Shown here piece by piece: positions 24,387-35,165 of a stretch of DNA of 64,000 nt. Position 1 is the first letter of the stretch; every line of letters begins with the position of its first letter. The stretch comes from Macrostomum hystrix (taxonomy: Eukaryota; Platyhelminthes; Macrostomidae), in contig CATNEN010000001.1 of the NCBI GenBank assembly GCA_950097015.1, forward strand, positions 14,067,001 to 14,131,000, in the 5' to 3' direction. The notes under the pieces are model-generated. The model was given only the letters and a program-made list of their open reading frames with translations. It searched no databases and was not told the origin of the DNA. The translations under genes and the position numbers were made by a program.

Positions 24387-25946
24387 CTACTTGGAGGGGG
24401 ACCCAGCCAGAAGGCGGTCCTCCTCCTCCGGGTCGATGTCGGTAGCCATGGGCTCCTCCGTGCCCAGGCCCCGAGCCGGAGACGGGAACTCGACGGCGTC
24501 AGCCGCCCAGTCCCCGCCCCCGGCCCCGAGCCCAGGCCCAGAGTCGCCCTCAACTGGAGCCGACACCGCTCCCTGGGCCGTGGGAGGGGCGCTCGAAGGG
24601 CCCTGCTCGATGGAGCTGGGCACCTCTGAGGCCTCCCCCGTAGCCCTTGGTTGCGGCGCCTGCCCCGGTGGGCCACCGCGCATCTCAGCGCGCAGCTGGG
24701 CCATCTTGGCGGTTCGCACCACCTCGGAGGCCCGCTGGAGAAGGCCCCGGCGCTTTGTGACACGCGCGGGGCGACGCTCAGAGCTGCCAGCGATGGCACG
24801 CTCTGGCCTTTTTTGGCGGGACGACTGGGCCCTGCCCCCAGTCCCAGCCTTGGGGTCCGAGGACCCTTCATTGGCCGGTACGGTGGTGGGCCCGGTCTGA
24901 CCTCGGGTTTTATCCGCCTCGAAGGCGAAGATTTTGGTCTTCCACAGACCAATGCAAATGTTGGCGCCATCTGGGTAGCGGCGTGTCCATTGCTCGGACA
25001 GGCCCAGAATGGCGGTGAAACCGGTGCCGTCGGGGCGCAGGATCGTGCGGTGCACGATCAGGCCCGCTGTCGGCAGCTCCCGGTTCATCGCGATGAGGCC
25101 CCTGCGGAGGTCCTCAGCGCTGGTGACGACACTTTTCGCCGGGACGAAGATACGGTGTCGCTTGGTCTTTGGTGGCTCGTTCTCCCGTAGGAACTCGAGG
25201 CCAGCCGCCCAGCTCTGCGTGGGCAGCAACTCGAGGAGCCGCCGCCCCGATTCCGCATCGCCGGGCCAGACGACGAAGCACGATTCCCTGGTAGCGCTTG
25301 CGCCGACCGCCAGGGGCTCGCCCTTCAGTTGAAGTTGCCACAACATAGCATCTATGTTGCGGCAAATGTCGCTGAGCTGTTCGCTGCTCAGCCTTTTCCC
25401 GTCTCTGCCGGTGATGATGACGGCAGGTTGCCTACGTGCGATGGCGGCGTAGGTAGCTTGTGGTCCCGGGCCCTGTCCGGTGGCGTCCCCACCCTCGGGA
25501 TCTGCGTCGGCGGTGGGCACAGGGCCCTCCGCCTCCGCTTCTCCTTCGGGCCGGGCAGCCGTCCGGATGGGCGCCGGGCCCTCCTTGGCCCGCGACCCTG
25601 GCCTCGGGGCGTCGTGGGCTCCGCCCCGTGCAGGAGCCTGGGCAGGAGGCACAAGGCCCCCCGCCCCAGCCCCCGCCCTAGGCAGAGCCCCTTCGGCCCC
25701 TCTGGCCTGGGCCTGGTCCTTGGTCAATGGAGCCGACGTACCGTGGGCCAGCATGCGCCTACGGCGTTTTGCCGCTCCAGAGGTGGTGGAGCGCTTAGCG
25801 CCCCGGTCATCGCGCGAGTTGGGCAGCGCGGCATTTGTGGCGGTCGCGGGGCCAGCTAGCCCGGGCGCCGCAGCGTGTATGGCCTCAGGCACCATGGTGT
25901 CCTCGGCCGGAGCAGTTGAAGGGCTAGAAGCCATTGAAAGCTGCAA
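24387..25946 (-). CDS. LINE-A ORF1 (RNA-binding gag-like protein)
   Basis: A frame of 519 codons. A start at 25934 (MASSPSTAP) is preferred because LINE-B ORF1 begins with the similar MASPISS. The N-terminal third is low-complexity Ala/Pro/Arg. A compact central domain (about residues 185-360, with KRHRIFVPAKSVVTS and GLIVHRTILRPDGTGFTAILG) is clearly homologous to LINE-B ORF1 and resembles the DUF4780-type domain of invertebrate LINE ORF1 proteins. No CCHC knuckle is visible. Expected role: RNP assembly and chaperoning of element RNA. The stop lies 12 nt upstream of ORF2. Confidence 0.85.
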   Translation of the reverse strand: MQLSMASSPSTAPAEDTMVPEAIHAAAPGLAGPATATNAALPNSRDDRGAKRSTTSGAAKRRRRMLAHGTSAPLTKDQAQARGAEGALPRAGAGAGGLVPPAQAPARGGAHDAPRPGSRAKEGPAPIRTAARPEGEAEAEGPVPTADADPEGGDATGQGPGPQATYAAIARRQPAVIITGRDGKRLSSEQLSDICRNIDAMLWQLQLKGEPLAVGASATRESCFVVWPGDAESGRRLLELLPTQSWAAGLEFLRENEPPKTKRHRIFVPAKSVVTSAEDLRRGLIAMNRELPTAGLIVHRTILRPDGTGFTAILGLSEQWTRRYPDGANICIGLWKTKIFAFEADKTRGQTGPTTVPANEGSSDPKAGTGGRAQSSRQKRPERAIAGSSERRPARVTKRRGLLQRASEVVRTAKMAQLRAEMRGGPPGQAPQPRATGEASEVPSSIEQGPSSAPPTAQGAVSAPVEGDSGPGLGAGGGDWAADAVEFPSPARGLGTEEPMATDIDPEEEDRLLAGSPSK

Positions 25947-26176
25947 TGAAGAGAGGGGCTTCCTGTAGACACAGGCAGGAATAACCCGCTCAGCCGCGAT
26001 CCCAAAACTGAGCGGGGGCAGCCAAAAAAGACAAGTTACAACCCGGGGTGGGATGCCAGGACCACCGGGAGGAACCGTAAGAGACCAGACTACTCCCTGG
26101 CCAAGCGTCCATCAGCACGGTCAACACTGGGACATTGGAGGGTGCCATTGAGCCGGCGCCGAGGCCTGCGGGCTGG

Positions 26177-26340
26177 CCGCAAACCCTGTTAAGGTCAAAG
26201 GGTGACACCTGTCCCTCAGGGCCGTAGCCAGAGGTACCTGATCACGCACAGGTGCACGAAAATTGCGGACAAGCCACATACCCTGTTAAGGTCAAAGGGT
26301 GACACCTTTCCCTCCAGCCGGGGCTAGAGGTACCCAGTTT
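26177..26340 (-). repeat. LINE-A 5'-UTR 97-bp monomers (two copies)
   Basis: CC(G/A)CA.ACCCTGTTAAGGTC starts at 26177 and 26274, a 97-bp spacing. The outer copy merges into the unique 5' terminal region. The same monomer occurs seven times in LINE-B. Such arrays carry the internal promoter in some mammalian L1 families; here this is inferred. Confidence 0.85.
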
Positions 26341-26603
26341 GGCCGGAGGCCCTGGATGGGTCATCCAGCGCTGTTGCCCATTCTGTCCGGCTGCCCTAGG
26401 GTCAGCCTTGAACACTCGCGGGACGTGTACCCATGGGTCAGCTGACGGGACAGCGTTGGAGGGATTCCTGCACCCGAAGGTACAGGTCTCCTTCCTGCCA
26501 GGCCTGCTCAAAAAACGGCTGCAGGTGTGAGGCATCGCAGACCAAAGCCCGTGGGCCTGGACTGACTCATACCTCACAGGCACTGTGTCCCGCCGGTGCG
26601 AGC

Positions 26604-26616
26604 TTAATGAGCTATT
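26604..26616. repeat. LINE-A target-site duplication, copy 2
   Basis: TTAATGAGCTATT directly flanks the 5' end (GGTGCGAGC) of LINE-A. Confidence 0.9.
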
Positions 26617-26687
26617 ACTACTATTAATATTGATAGTAATATTTATAATACCAGCAATTTCCAACTATGTACACTATTATACAGCAG

Positions 26688-26861
26688 TAACAAATATGGA
26701 TTGATTTTGACATGCCACAAACTCTTACAATACATTATTACAAATACGAAAATATTAAACCGACATGGGTCAAATAACAAATATGGATTGATTTTGACAT
26801 GCCACAAACTCTTACAATACATTATTACAAATAGGTAAATATTAAACCGACATGGGCACCT
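26688..26861 (+). repeat. 87-bp tandem duplication
   Basis: TAACAAATATGGATTGATTT starts at 26688 and 26775. The two 87-bp copies differ at only a few positions, indicating a recent local duplication. Confidence 0.85.
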
Positions 26862-28361
26862 AAACTTGGCTTACCTGTCAGTTCTTATTTGAGCTAATAA
26901 AAAAGGTTTCTATTTAACAATTCTAGCTAGTATAGGAAATAGAATTAGATTTGAAGTTTTGACTCGACGAGCTCTTTACTATTCGAGTTTTGGTGGGAAG
27001 AGGAAAAACAGTTCGTTCCCCTTTGTCCCCCGCTCAAATAGGGATGCATGGCACCATCGTCTAGTTCGTTCCCAAGTTTGCGTAAACAACCCCTCCCAGC
27101 CAACCACGCTTCGTCATGGGGTTCCCACGCTTCACGTTCCCACAGGGAGCTCATGAGCTGCACTCGTCTAACCGGACTCATGGCACGGTGAGGTGACCTG
27201 GGCTAGCCGTCTATTTTTTACGGTGAGCTGGGGCAGGCTAGTCCACGGCCGTTAGGTGGGAAGGCATGTGAACGTACAACGGGAAACTCGGTGCGCAGTG
27301 AGTTGAGAAGCGTACAGCGCCCATGAGTCAGTCAGTGGCCCCCACACTGAGTGCAAGCAGACAGGACACAGTTAGTTTTGTGCAGTCAAAGTTCCCGGCC
27401 AGGCGTGCAGACCCGAGCAACATTTTTACGTATGGTTACGTCCATGATACGTATCCAGGAGGAAATTCATTTGGTTTCACATCCGTTTTCCCGTTCGTCT
27501 CCCCAACGTTCCCATGACGAAATTTTGTTACGTATTGTGAATGTCTTTGCACGACATGCAGGAATCCATGCGTGCAGTGCAGCGCGCCATCCTAATTCCA
27601 CGAACAGCCTAATTTTAAGGTGTCGCACAACTAAATCCCGTACCAATTCAATACAAATTCACGTACGCCTTTAAATGCACTTAAAGAACAAATTAAAATA
27701 AGGCAAAATATCTGATCATCAACCCCATCCCAAAAAGCACGCTACTTTTATTTATACGAATAGCCATGCCTATTTGCTACCGCTTCCGCCAATACCAATA
27801 AATATGAATCTAAAGTAAAAATTCCATTTCAGCGAAGAAGTGTTATAAAATTAAAGGAGCTTTATAAATTGAATGTACGCAACAATGTTTATTGATTTAG
27901 TGTTTCCAGCTCGCTCGGGAGCTACGCAGCTCCCAAATTCAGATCAGAAGCAATTAATTAATTCATTCATTCATTCACACATGCTACAACACTACGAGCT
28001 TTATATTTTTCCATAGCAAAATTGGGTAAAATTCAGATTAAACGATTTCAATGAGCAATGAGCAATTGGCGAAAACTAAAAGGGGACATGATCGGAAAAG
28101 ATAGAATATTCTTGGAGAGCACATGTTCTTGCGGCCACCAGCTACCCGCTACCAGGACGAATGATAATTCCAGGTTTCCACTCCCACATTGGTCTTTTTC
28201 CAGTTTTTTCTACTGTTTTGGGGGTTTCCAGGTTTTTCCAGATTTTCCAGGTTGCGGACACCCTGTACGGTGGTAGATATAAATACTTCTTTGGTACAAA
28301 AGTCTCACAAGCGACTGATCCCGAGTGTACATATCTCATCTAATCAGTCATTCACTGTTAC
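26862..28361. other. Noncoding; dispersed-repeat debris
   Basis: Contains the GGTGAGGTGACCTGGGCTAGCCG segment near 27186 related to 6083-6112. A hairpin-prone T-rich stretch (TTTTTCCAGTTTTTTC, GGTTTTTCCAGATTTTCCAGG) lies at 28190-28255. No gene was recognised. Confidence 0.4.
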
Positions 28362-30235
28362 TTATTGTCCGGCCTCCTTACTGCCGTCGTCATTACCCTC
28401 GTCGCCATCATCGTCCGGCTCCACGCTGCCGCGGTCTTCTTCCTCGTCACCATCATCGTCCGGCTCCATGCTGCCGCGGTCTTCTTCCTCGTCGCCATCA
28501 TAGTCCGACTCCACGCTGCCGCGGTCTTCTTCCTCGTCGCGATCATCGCCCGGCTCCATGCTCCCGCCGTCTTCCTCATCCATCTTCTCTTCATCGTTGG
28601 TATCGTCGCCCCGCTCATCATCTTCTCTCGTCTCGTTGTCACGATCGTCATCTATTGTCTCTCCTAGACGCTCCGCCCTCTTTGTCATCCGCTTCAATAT
28701 TCCTCCGATAAATGCAGACGGAGTAGTAGTTCCTAATTGACGCTTAAAATACTTTCTCTCAGTTATAATCTCTGCAAATTAATGTTATAATTGTATCAAT
28801 ATTTTTAGTGCATAATATCTTCGAAGTTGCCTCAAAACTACAGAAACTCACTTGATAGGCACTCCACAATTGGTTGGGGCAATCTAGCCTTGCCTCGACG
28901 GCCCTGAATGTTGAAATGTTTTAGAACGCCTGGCCTTGCTGTGAACTCCAGCATTGAAACGGTGGTCAGTCAGTCAGCTTCGGTATATCAGACTTAGCAA
29001 TGCAGTATTGAATCTAAAACAAAAAAATAGTATAATTATATATTTATTACATTTTTCCGATCTTGATCTGGTAATATAAATGGCCTAATTAAGTACATAA
29101 AGAAATCGGCGGCAGCGTAATTAGCTGCTTACAATCAACTTACGTATTCGGCACGGACGTCTTCTTTTTTATCTAGCAACTGTGAGAAAGCCTCGAAAGC
29201 TCTGCGCGTTCGGACGGGCAACATGGTTAGAGAATCTGGGATGTCGATTTGCTGTCTTCCACTTGCAACTAGAGTCTTGAGCTCGAGTATATGCTCAAGT
29301 AGGAGGCCTATCCATTCTGTAATATAATAGTCAGTGAAATTGTAAATAATCAAAATGCAATACAAGGTCAGTGGTGACACAAATGCTGAACGACTTACTT
29401 TCAAGATGCTTGCAATGACACGGAGCTGTTGAAGTAGATGCCGCTGGCTCCAGACGAGCAGATAGGGCAGCTAGTGAATGAGCAGTAGAAGCAGCACCAG
29501 CCAGTGGACGAGCTGAAGCAGAGCTCGCTTGCGGACGAGCAGGAGAAGCAGCACCAGCTTGCGGACGAGCAGGAGAAGCAGCACCAGCTTGCGGACGAGC
29601 AGGAGAAGCAGCACCAGCTTGCGGACGAGCAGGAGAAGCAGCACCAGCTTGCGGACGAGCAGGAGAAGCAGCACCAGCTTGCGGACGAGCAGGAGAAGCA
29701 GCACCAGCTTGCGGACGAGCAGGAGAAGCAGCACCAGCTTGCGGACGAGCAGGAGAAGCAGCACCAGCTTGCGGACGAGCAGGAGAAGCAGCACCAGCTT
29801 GCGGACGAGCAGGAGAAGCAGCACCAGCTTGCGGACGAGCAGGAGAAGCAGCACCAGCTTGCGGACGAGCAGGAGAAGCAGCACCAGCTTGCGGACGAGC
29901 AAAAGCAGAGCTAGCTTGCGGACGAGCAGGAGAAGCAGCACCAGCTTGTTGAAAGGCAGAATTAGTAGCACAGGCTTGCGGGAGGTCAGAAGCACCAACA
30001 GTCTGCTCCTTATGTGAGGACGATGCAGCAGCTGATTTAAGTGAGCAACCAGTAGGTGGAGACGGACAAACAAAGGTTGGACACTTTTTTGCTTGCTTAG
30101 GTGTAGTGCTAGTAGTGTTGGAGTCAATAAAATATTCAACAGATCGTCGCTTTCGCTTAGAACTTGTGTCTGTGTCCGAAAACGTCCCAGAGTCTTTGGA
30201 GCGTCGCAGACGGTAAAGCAGGTACTCTAAGTCGT
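28362..30235 (-). CDS. DUF4806-like protein gene 2, at least four exons
   Basis: Minus-strand exons with consistent phases: 29399-30235, 29144-29316, 28852-28903 and 28362-28771 (stop at 28362). The first encodes a basic Ser/Thr-rich segment (SSKRKRRSVEYF) and a 30-bp repeat array giving 12-13 copies of PARPQAGAAS. The second encodes WIGLLLEHILELKTL and SLTMLPVRTRRAFEAFSQLL, a helical segment like the start of a DUF4806 domain. The third and fourth give GRRGKARLPQPIVECLS, FIGGILKRMTKRAERLGE and a highly acidic repeat tail. The layout (variable linker, helical domain, terminal basic helix, low-complexity tail) parallels the gene at 3822-5801. The upstream exon, which must end in phase 1, was not identified. 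A decayed N-terminal fragment and a transposase lie just upstream. Confidence 0.6.
28420..28590 (-). repeat. 57-bp acidic-coding tandem repeat
   Basis: About three to four copies of a unit encoding EEEDRGS.EPDDDGD-type sequence in the last exon of DUF4806-like gene 2, with CCATCATCGTCCGGCTCCA as the recurring block. Confidence 0.75.
29520..29930 (-). repeat. 30-bp coding tandem repeat (PARPQAGAAS), about 13 copies
   Basis: GCGGACGAGCAGGAGAAGCAGC repeats every 30 bp, nearly without substitution in the central copies, keeping frame in the exon 29399-30235. The very low divergence points to recent slippage or unequal exchange. Confidence 0.95.
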
Positions 30236-30329
30236 CTAAATTAAGTATTGGACACATTAGATAGTTTAAAAAACATAAAATGTAACAAAAATACAATATT
30301 TTAAACATTAACATAACCGTTTTCCAAGT

Positions 30330-30554
30330 GGATTTTTAAGACATTAAATCAGGGCCAGTCCTTGCCTACTTCGGCACTTTTTTTACAAGACGTAAGAAAG
30401 ATGCATTTAGAGCATCATGAAAATTGTTAGGTAGAAAAGCAGTTTGCTTATCATTAGCTAACCAGGTGAGTGGCAACACAACTGAGCCATCATCAAACTC
30501 AGCAAGAGCAAATCGCTTCATTGTACTGAAATAAAATACTAAGGGCCTGGGCAA
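30330..30554 (-). pseudogene. Decayed N-terminal exon of a DUF4806-associated protein
   Basis: An ATG at 30519 opens MKRFALAEFDDGSVVLPLTW, a segment like the N-terminal domain that begins many DUF4806-type proteins (VVEF.DG.V..VP..WL). The frame stops at 30366. A conserved-looking VGKDWP continues in a shifted frame and meets a TGA, so this copy looks frame-disrupted. It could be the missing first exon of the gene at 28362-30235 or a relic from the adjacent transposon. Confidence 0.35.
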
Positions 30555-30604
30555 GCAAGATAATAATTTAAAGATCTAACTTGTACATCAAGGAATGCTT
30601 ACAC

Positions 30605-32721
30605 CTAAAATAGACCTTCAGTATGCCTTAGTGGGCAGGTCATCCATTCATTGAATGTTTCATGCACTGGAATGGCCATTACTTTGGCATATACATTAGA
30701 CAAGTTAACCTTAGTTAGTTTTTTTGACAGATTTCGCACTCCAAGTATTCCTAAGTCAGAGGAGCTAAGCACACAGTTGTAAAAAGAGCGCTTTTCTGTA
30801 AACCGTTGAGCAACCAACCAGATACCATGAGCATCTTTAATAATGTTGCATACTTTGAGAACATTTCCATTTTGAGTGCTAATATAGCTATCACGGCGCC
30901 CTAGTCTGATGCAAGTGAAGCTAAAGTTCAAACACTTAAATTGGCACACATCACTGACATTTGTATCTATAGGAAGCACATTGCTGCTATGCTCCTTAGA
31001 GAGTTCAGGTTTTGAAGAGGTTGGCTTGCACTGACCTAAACATTGACCTTGTTCAAATACTCTGGCAACTGCTTGCTGAAGTGGCAAATTTGGCGTTCGC
31101 ACTAGCCGCTTCACAAAGCGCATGAAATTTTCAAACTGGAAGCAGCTGACTTCATCTATATTATTGTGGGCAAGAACATCCTCAACCAAGTGTAACAATG
31201 AATGAACATTGTACACAGCAAATTGACAACCAAACAATTGGATGCCTCCTGTTATGAAGCTGCGACAAAGCTGACGCAAGTAGGCTATATATTCACCACT
31301 AAGATCCTTAATGTTAAGCAAAGTTACAATTACATGAAATGACAACAATAGGCTTTGAAATTCTAGATTTTCTACTGTTGAGCTAAAAATGAAAGGGACC
31401 AAGTACAAAAAAAACTGACGGACAACAGTAGCTTTCCACATTCCTAAGTGCTGTAGAAGAGATGGCTTACGAGAAAAGTCACTAGGGATATAAAGCCGAA
31501 TGTGTAATAACAACCTGTCTATCTGACTAATAATTCCTTGGGATACTTTAAATGGCTTGGGTCCTTCTTTCAGAAGCTTTAAAAGCATAGGGCCAATGCC
31601 ACGATAAAGTAAATGCATAGGATCACAAGGAAAGCCATTGACCATATCTATAGCTAGATCCTCAAAAGGTGAGGCTGCATGGTGGTGCTCTGGTTGCAAC
31701 TTCAAACGAAATGAACTATCAGTTCGAATAGCAGCATCAAGTTCAAGAAAAACTACTGCCCTTCCCTTGTTCAGGGTCTGAACATATTCAGTGGTACCTT
31801 TTTGTTCACAATGGTCACAGCCAAAGAATGCACTATGTGCCTTTACACATTTAACAAATCTACGAGCTGGAGTGTCACATGACATAGTCTAGAATAACCT
31901 TGCGTTTTTTCCCAAGAAAACATTTGCCAGAAGCAAGGACTTGCAACTCAGCAATAAGTGGTCGAAGAAATTTTTCAGCACTCTGGGGCTTTTTCTCTCC
32001 ATAATATAGACCAACAAGAAATGTAGATGAAGGAATATTAGATAATGCAGCAACAATAGGCCAAAAACCACTGACAGAACTATTAAAAATTGGCAATCCA
32101 TCGACACAAAGTATTATGTGTATTTCATCCAAATTAAGAATAGTATTATCTTGTTCTTTTAACTTAAAAACTTCACTAATACCATTTTCAACACCAAAAT
32201 GTTGATATTTTCCTGGTTGGACATCAACTAGATTTGATTTGCCTTTACACTGAAGCAAATTTCGAGGATCTGTTGGCAGCATAGGGTGATATGGTTTTAA
32301 AATAAAGCATATCTTTGATTGCAGCATGAGTAACATTGTGGTCAATAAAAACGCTTCGAAGTCTATTAGCTAAATCAAGGTCTTGTTCAAAACTGTCATC
32401 ATCAGCACTTGAGTCTTTTTCTGAATCTGAATCATCTTCACAATCAATATTAGATGCTAGGCCTACTGAATCATTGTCACTCTCTTCAAGATTTCTAACT
32501 GTTTGCTCCCAGTTTATAGGCCCATTGTCACTCTGATCTTGCTCTCTAGGTTGTAAATTTGATTCTTGATCATCATGGCTAGGCCTAGATTCAACTTCTT
32601 GATTGTGGTATTCAGCCATGATGATGTCTTGCTGATCAATTGTGTCATCATCACTGCTACTAGAATTTGTGACAACACATATTTTCATCAAACTTTTGGA
32701 TTGCTGTTTGAATGACTGCAT
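30605..32721 (-). pseudogene. DNA transposase, copy 1 (CACTA/EnSpm-like, frameshifted)
   Basis: Three overlapping minus-strand frames (32245-32721, 31875-32345, 30605-31885) together cover one transposase-like protein. In order: an acidic N-terminus, a ILKPYHPMLPTDPRNLL segment, CVDGLPIFNSS, SCDTPARRFVK with a CDHC zinc-like motif, GFPCDPMHLLYRGIG, NVHSLLHLVEDVL and FQFENFMRFVKRLVRTPN. The last blocks resemble the DUF4218/TNP2 region of CACTA-type transposases, and similar proteins are common in invertebrate genomes. Frame changes near 32300 (a T/A homopolymer run) and 31880 indicate inactivation or sequence error. Copy 3 (36603-43626) is a spliced homologue, so the match across frames is well supported. 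Superfamily name is tentative. Confidence 0.75.
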
Positions 32722-33681
32722 TGTTCAGTGACTAGGTTTTCTATAAGTATAAGCCTTGAAGAGAAATTAAAGATGTTTATGAAAATTAGAAAATTAGTTC
32801 TCAATAAAAGTCACTTTAAATTTATACTGTATTGCAAACTGTGAAATCAGTTATTATTATACCTAGCTAGTTACAATTATCAGTGTTATCACTAACACTA
32901 ACTAACTACCCAATTGATAAATTACATTATAAAAAATTGACATTGTAGGCCTATTGTATGGAGAAATACTAAAATGTAGTCATGGCATGTAAACTAGTAA
33001 AGAAAAACAGATTTAACATAAAGAATAGTGCTTCGGATTTTACTAGCTTATGTAACTATTATTTGCTATTACAATTTGAATTACACCACCAAGTGTTGCT
33101 GAGAATAAGTAATAATTCAAATTATTAGAATTAATTATTTCTAATTCAGATGGTAAAGGTGTAACGGAAAGCGGAAAATTTTGAGACAGCGAGACACGCA
33201 CGAAAAGTGGTTTAAATTTTTTCAACACAAACAAATCTGAATTTGTAATTCAAAAATCTATACACAATATTATTAATTGCATTTCCAAAACCATTTTTTT
33301 ATTTATTTAATTATTTTTCTTGCAATATCCCATAAATTAAATTTTCTTTCGTCTTAGTTTTTGTACGCGTTCTCTTATACGAATCTGTTTCGTATTCTAT
33401 GGAACCTATTTTTTCTAGGTCCCAAAAAGCTAACTAAGACATGCTGAAATTCTCGTTTAGCATATACTTCCTATAAAGCACAGTATTATCGATCACTAGT
33501 AAAGTAAAAAGGGAACTAAAATGCATGTTGAAAATTGGTGATGTAGTTACGTACGGGAGACCCATGGGCAACGTAAAAATGTTGCTCGGGAGACTGAGGG
33601 TCTGCAGTCCAGGCCATCACAGGCAGCTATTCTGCTTACTGACAAACTCAATCTGTTATAGTACAAGTTGTAATGTCCTAC
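32722..33681. other. AT-rich, no gene recognised
   Basis: Only short frames without splice support. It lies between the transposase start and the donor of the exon at 33682. Confidence 0.4.
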
Positions 33682-34026
33682 CTGAATGGCTCCCAATCGG
33701 CTTCGGTGGCGCCCGGCATTCACCCGACAAACGGCCTTCAGCAGCGAGTCCACACTTTTCTTCTTGATGGTGCGCATTCTCCGCAGGTGAAGGACGGTTG
33801 GCGTGCTGTCCACTTCTGGGTCAGTGACCACCTGGAGGAGAACGGCGTCATACCATTCGCCACTGTACTCTGCCCTCACCTCAATTCTCGTAGCTGAGTA
33901 CAGTTCCGAAGGCTCCATGCTGGCCCAGTCAAAATCCTGGTATTCACCAAGCATAATCTCCGTCTCATCTACTTCTAAAATTTCACCATCATTAGAGAAA
34001 AATACAATATAGCGATTGGACTGCAT
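33682..34026 (-). CDS. First exon of an unidentified spliced gene (115 codons)
   Basis: An ATG at 34026 opens MQSNRYIVFFSNDGEILEVD, followed by IEVRAEYSGEWYDAVLLQVV. The frame runs to a good donor (CAG|GTAGGA at 33681) in phase 0. The alternation of a short beta-rich start with a GEWYDAVLL block resembles the N-terminal modules preceding DUF4806 or BEN domains in invertebrate proteins. Its phase does not fit the exon at 30235, so the continuation is unresolved. Its upstream region shares sequence with that of the gene at 36113. Confidence 0.45.
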
Positions 34027-34069
34027 TTTAAGCTTTTATAATAGCTTCAATATAAGAATTTGAGAGATT

Positions 34070-34185
34070 AAGTAGCTAGAAATTTTCTAGAGACTAAAAA
34101 CTTGCTCAACAAAGATTGATATACGAGCTACGTACGTGCAGATATGCTCCGTTGGGACCCCGCACGCCTACTATGCATATGCTGA
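34070..34185. promoter_or_regulatory. Upstream block shared with 36185-36280
   Basis: TTGCTCAACAAAGATTGAT and ACGTGCAGATATGC, then GGGACCCCGC, recur in the same order at 36190-36275, upstream of another minus-strand gene. It may be a common promoter or a transposon terminus. Confidence 0.5.
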
Positions 34186-34424
34186 GCCTACAGCAGCTGA
34201 CAACAGAATTAATTTCTTTCATGTGTATTTTTTAACTAAATAGCTAAATAATTTGGGATGCGTTATCAACAATGTATGCTGTCTTGTAACCGTCTCTCAT
34301 ATAAACGATTTGTACGACTCGTGCGCACTACTCTTTTATTTCGAATTATTAAGACAATATTTTAAGAGGCAAGCTGCAAGTAAAGTACTGTAACTTTGCA
34401 ACAACTAATGACAATTGAGAGATG

Positions 34425-34690
34425 AGGGATGAGACAGTGTGAATAAGATGGGTGAGACTGCAGTTGAGAGAAGAGACAGTTGGAAGATGATAAGTGATGA
34501 GACAGTTAAGAGATAAGACAGTTGGAAGATGAGTGATGAGACAGTTGAGAGATGAGTGATGAGACAGTTGAGAGATGAGTGATGAGACAGTTGAGAGATG
34601 AGACAGTTGGAAGATGAGTGATGAGACAGTTGAGAGATGAGTGATGAGACAGATGAGAGATTAGAAATGAGATAGGGATGAGAATCGAGA
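34425..34690 (+). repeat. Minisatellite, GAGACAGTTGAGAGATGAGTGAT
   Basis: About ten copies of a 23-bp unit with shortened variants. Confidence 0.9.
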
Positions 34691-34783
34691 TAAGACAGGT
34701 ATAGAGTTGTGAAATTGAAGGAGTGAATTAAAAGACAGCGGTATATAGTCAATTCTCACTTCTCAATCAAAGTAGCTAATAGA

Positions 34784-35165
34784 TGGTCACTGCAGTTACT
34801 GCGGCAAGCGAAATGTATGACAAGGAAGGACTAATGATGTTCGAGAGCGTAATACGTAATTTTTTATGCCAGCTTACACATAACATGTACGCATACATGC
34901 AGGATTATAACATGTGATTTTCATGTCTACGAACCAGGCCTTGTTTTATTACGTTAATCAGTAATAATATAAAGCTGCAAATCGGTGTATCGTAATATGG
35001 CAATATAAGAGCTATGATTCCGATTCAGACTGGTATAACTGTCCTTTGATTTCTCAAATTTCTCAAGGTTTCACATACTAATACTATATGTATATACAAA
35101 ACTATTCCTTATTGTCAAGTCAACAACTACGGAAATCCAACCAGTGCCAGTGGCACACAAAAAGT
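34784..35165 (+). pseudogene. DNA transposase fragment, copy 2, retaining an unoccupied intron
   Basis: From 34784 a short HCSYCG coding-like remnant matches the zinc-like motif in exon 2 of copy 3. Sequence homologous to the start of copy 3's long intron follows: CATGTCTACGAACC..G.C, GATTCCGATTCAGACTG, ACTGTCCTTT and TTCACATACTA all recur at 37900-38065. It ends with CAACAACTAC and GGAAATCCAACCAG, equivalent to the acceptor and exon 3 start at 42653-42680. Here the intron is about 300 bp, without the SINE and Gypsy element. The fragment is not translatable. Confidence 0.7.

Larger units (their letters stand above)
20553..26603 (-). mobile_element. LINE-A: full-length, apparently intact non-LTR retrotransposon
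   Basis: A minus-strand element of 6,051 bp bounded by a 13-bp perfect target-site duplication. From its 5' end (26603) it has a 5' UTR with two 97-bp monomers, an ORF1 (24387-25946), an ORF2 with endonuclease, reverse transcriptase and RNase H in one uninterrupted frame (20670-24374), a short 3' UTR and a tail of TAAGTCAAG units in place of poly(A). ORF2 with RNase H and the C-terminal CCHC-like motif places it in the broad I/Jockey/R1 assemblage. No inactivating lesion was seen, so it may be recent and competent. Confidence 0.93.

Noticed and set aside
20585-25968. Many plus-strand ORFs up to 224 codons opposite LINE-A (and similarly opposite LINE-B)
   Set aside because: GC-rich antisense shadows of well-supported ORF1/ORF2.
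28058-28339. Short overlapping ORFs around T-rich CCAGGTTTTTCC sequence
   Set aside because: No splice signals or domain similarity; simple-sequence composition explains the open frames.
29504-30017. Plus-strand ORFs of Glu/Gln/His and Ser/Arg/Thr repeats
   Set aside because: Antisense readings of the 30-bp coding repeat in the minus-strand DUF4806-like gene, which has splice and phase support.
33682-34026. Joining this exon to 30235 as a single large DUF4806-like gene with the transposase in its intron
   Set aside because: The donor is phase 0 while the acceptor at 30235 requires phase 1, so a direct junction is not supported, though an intermediate exon could reconcile them.
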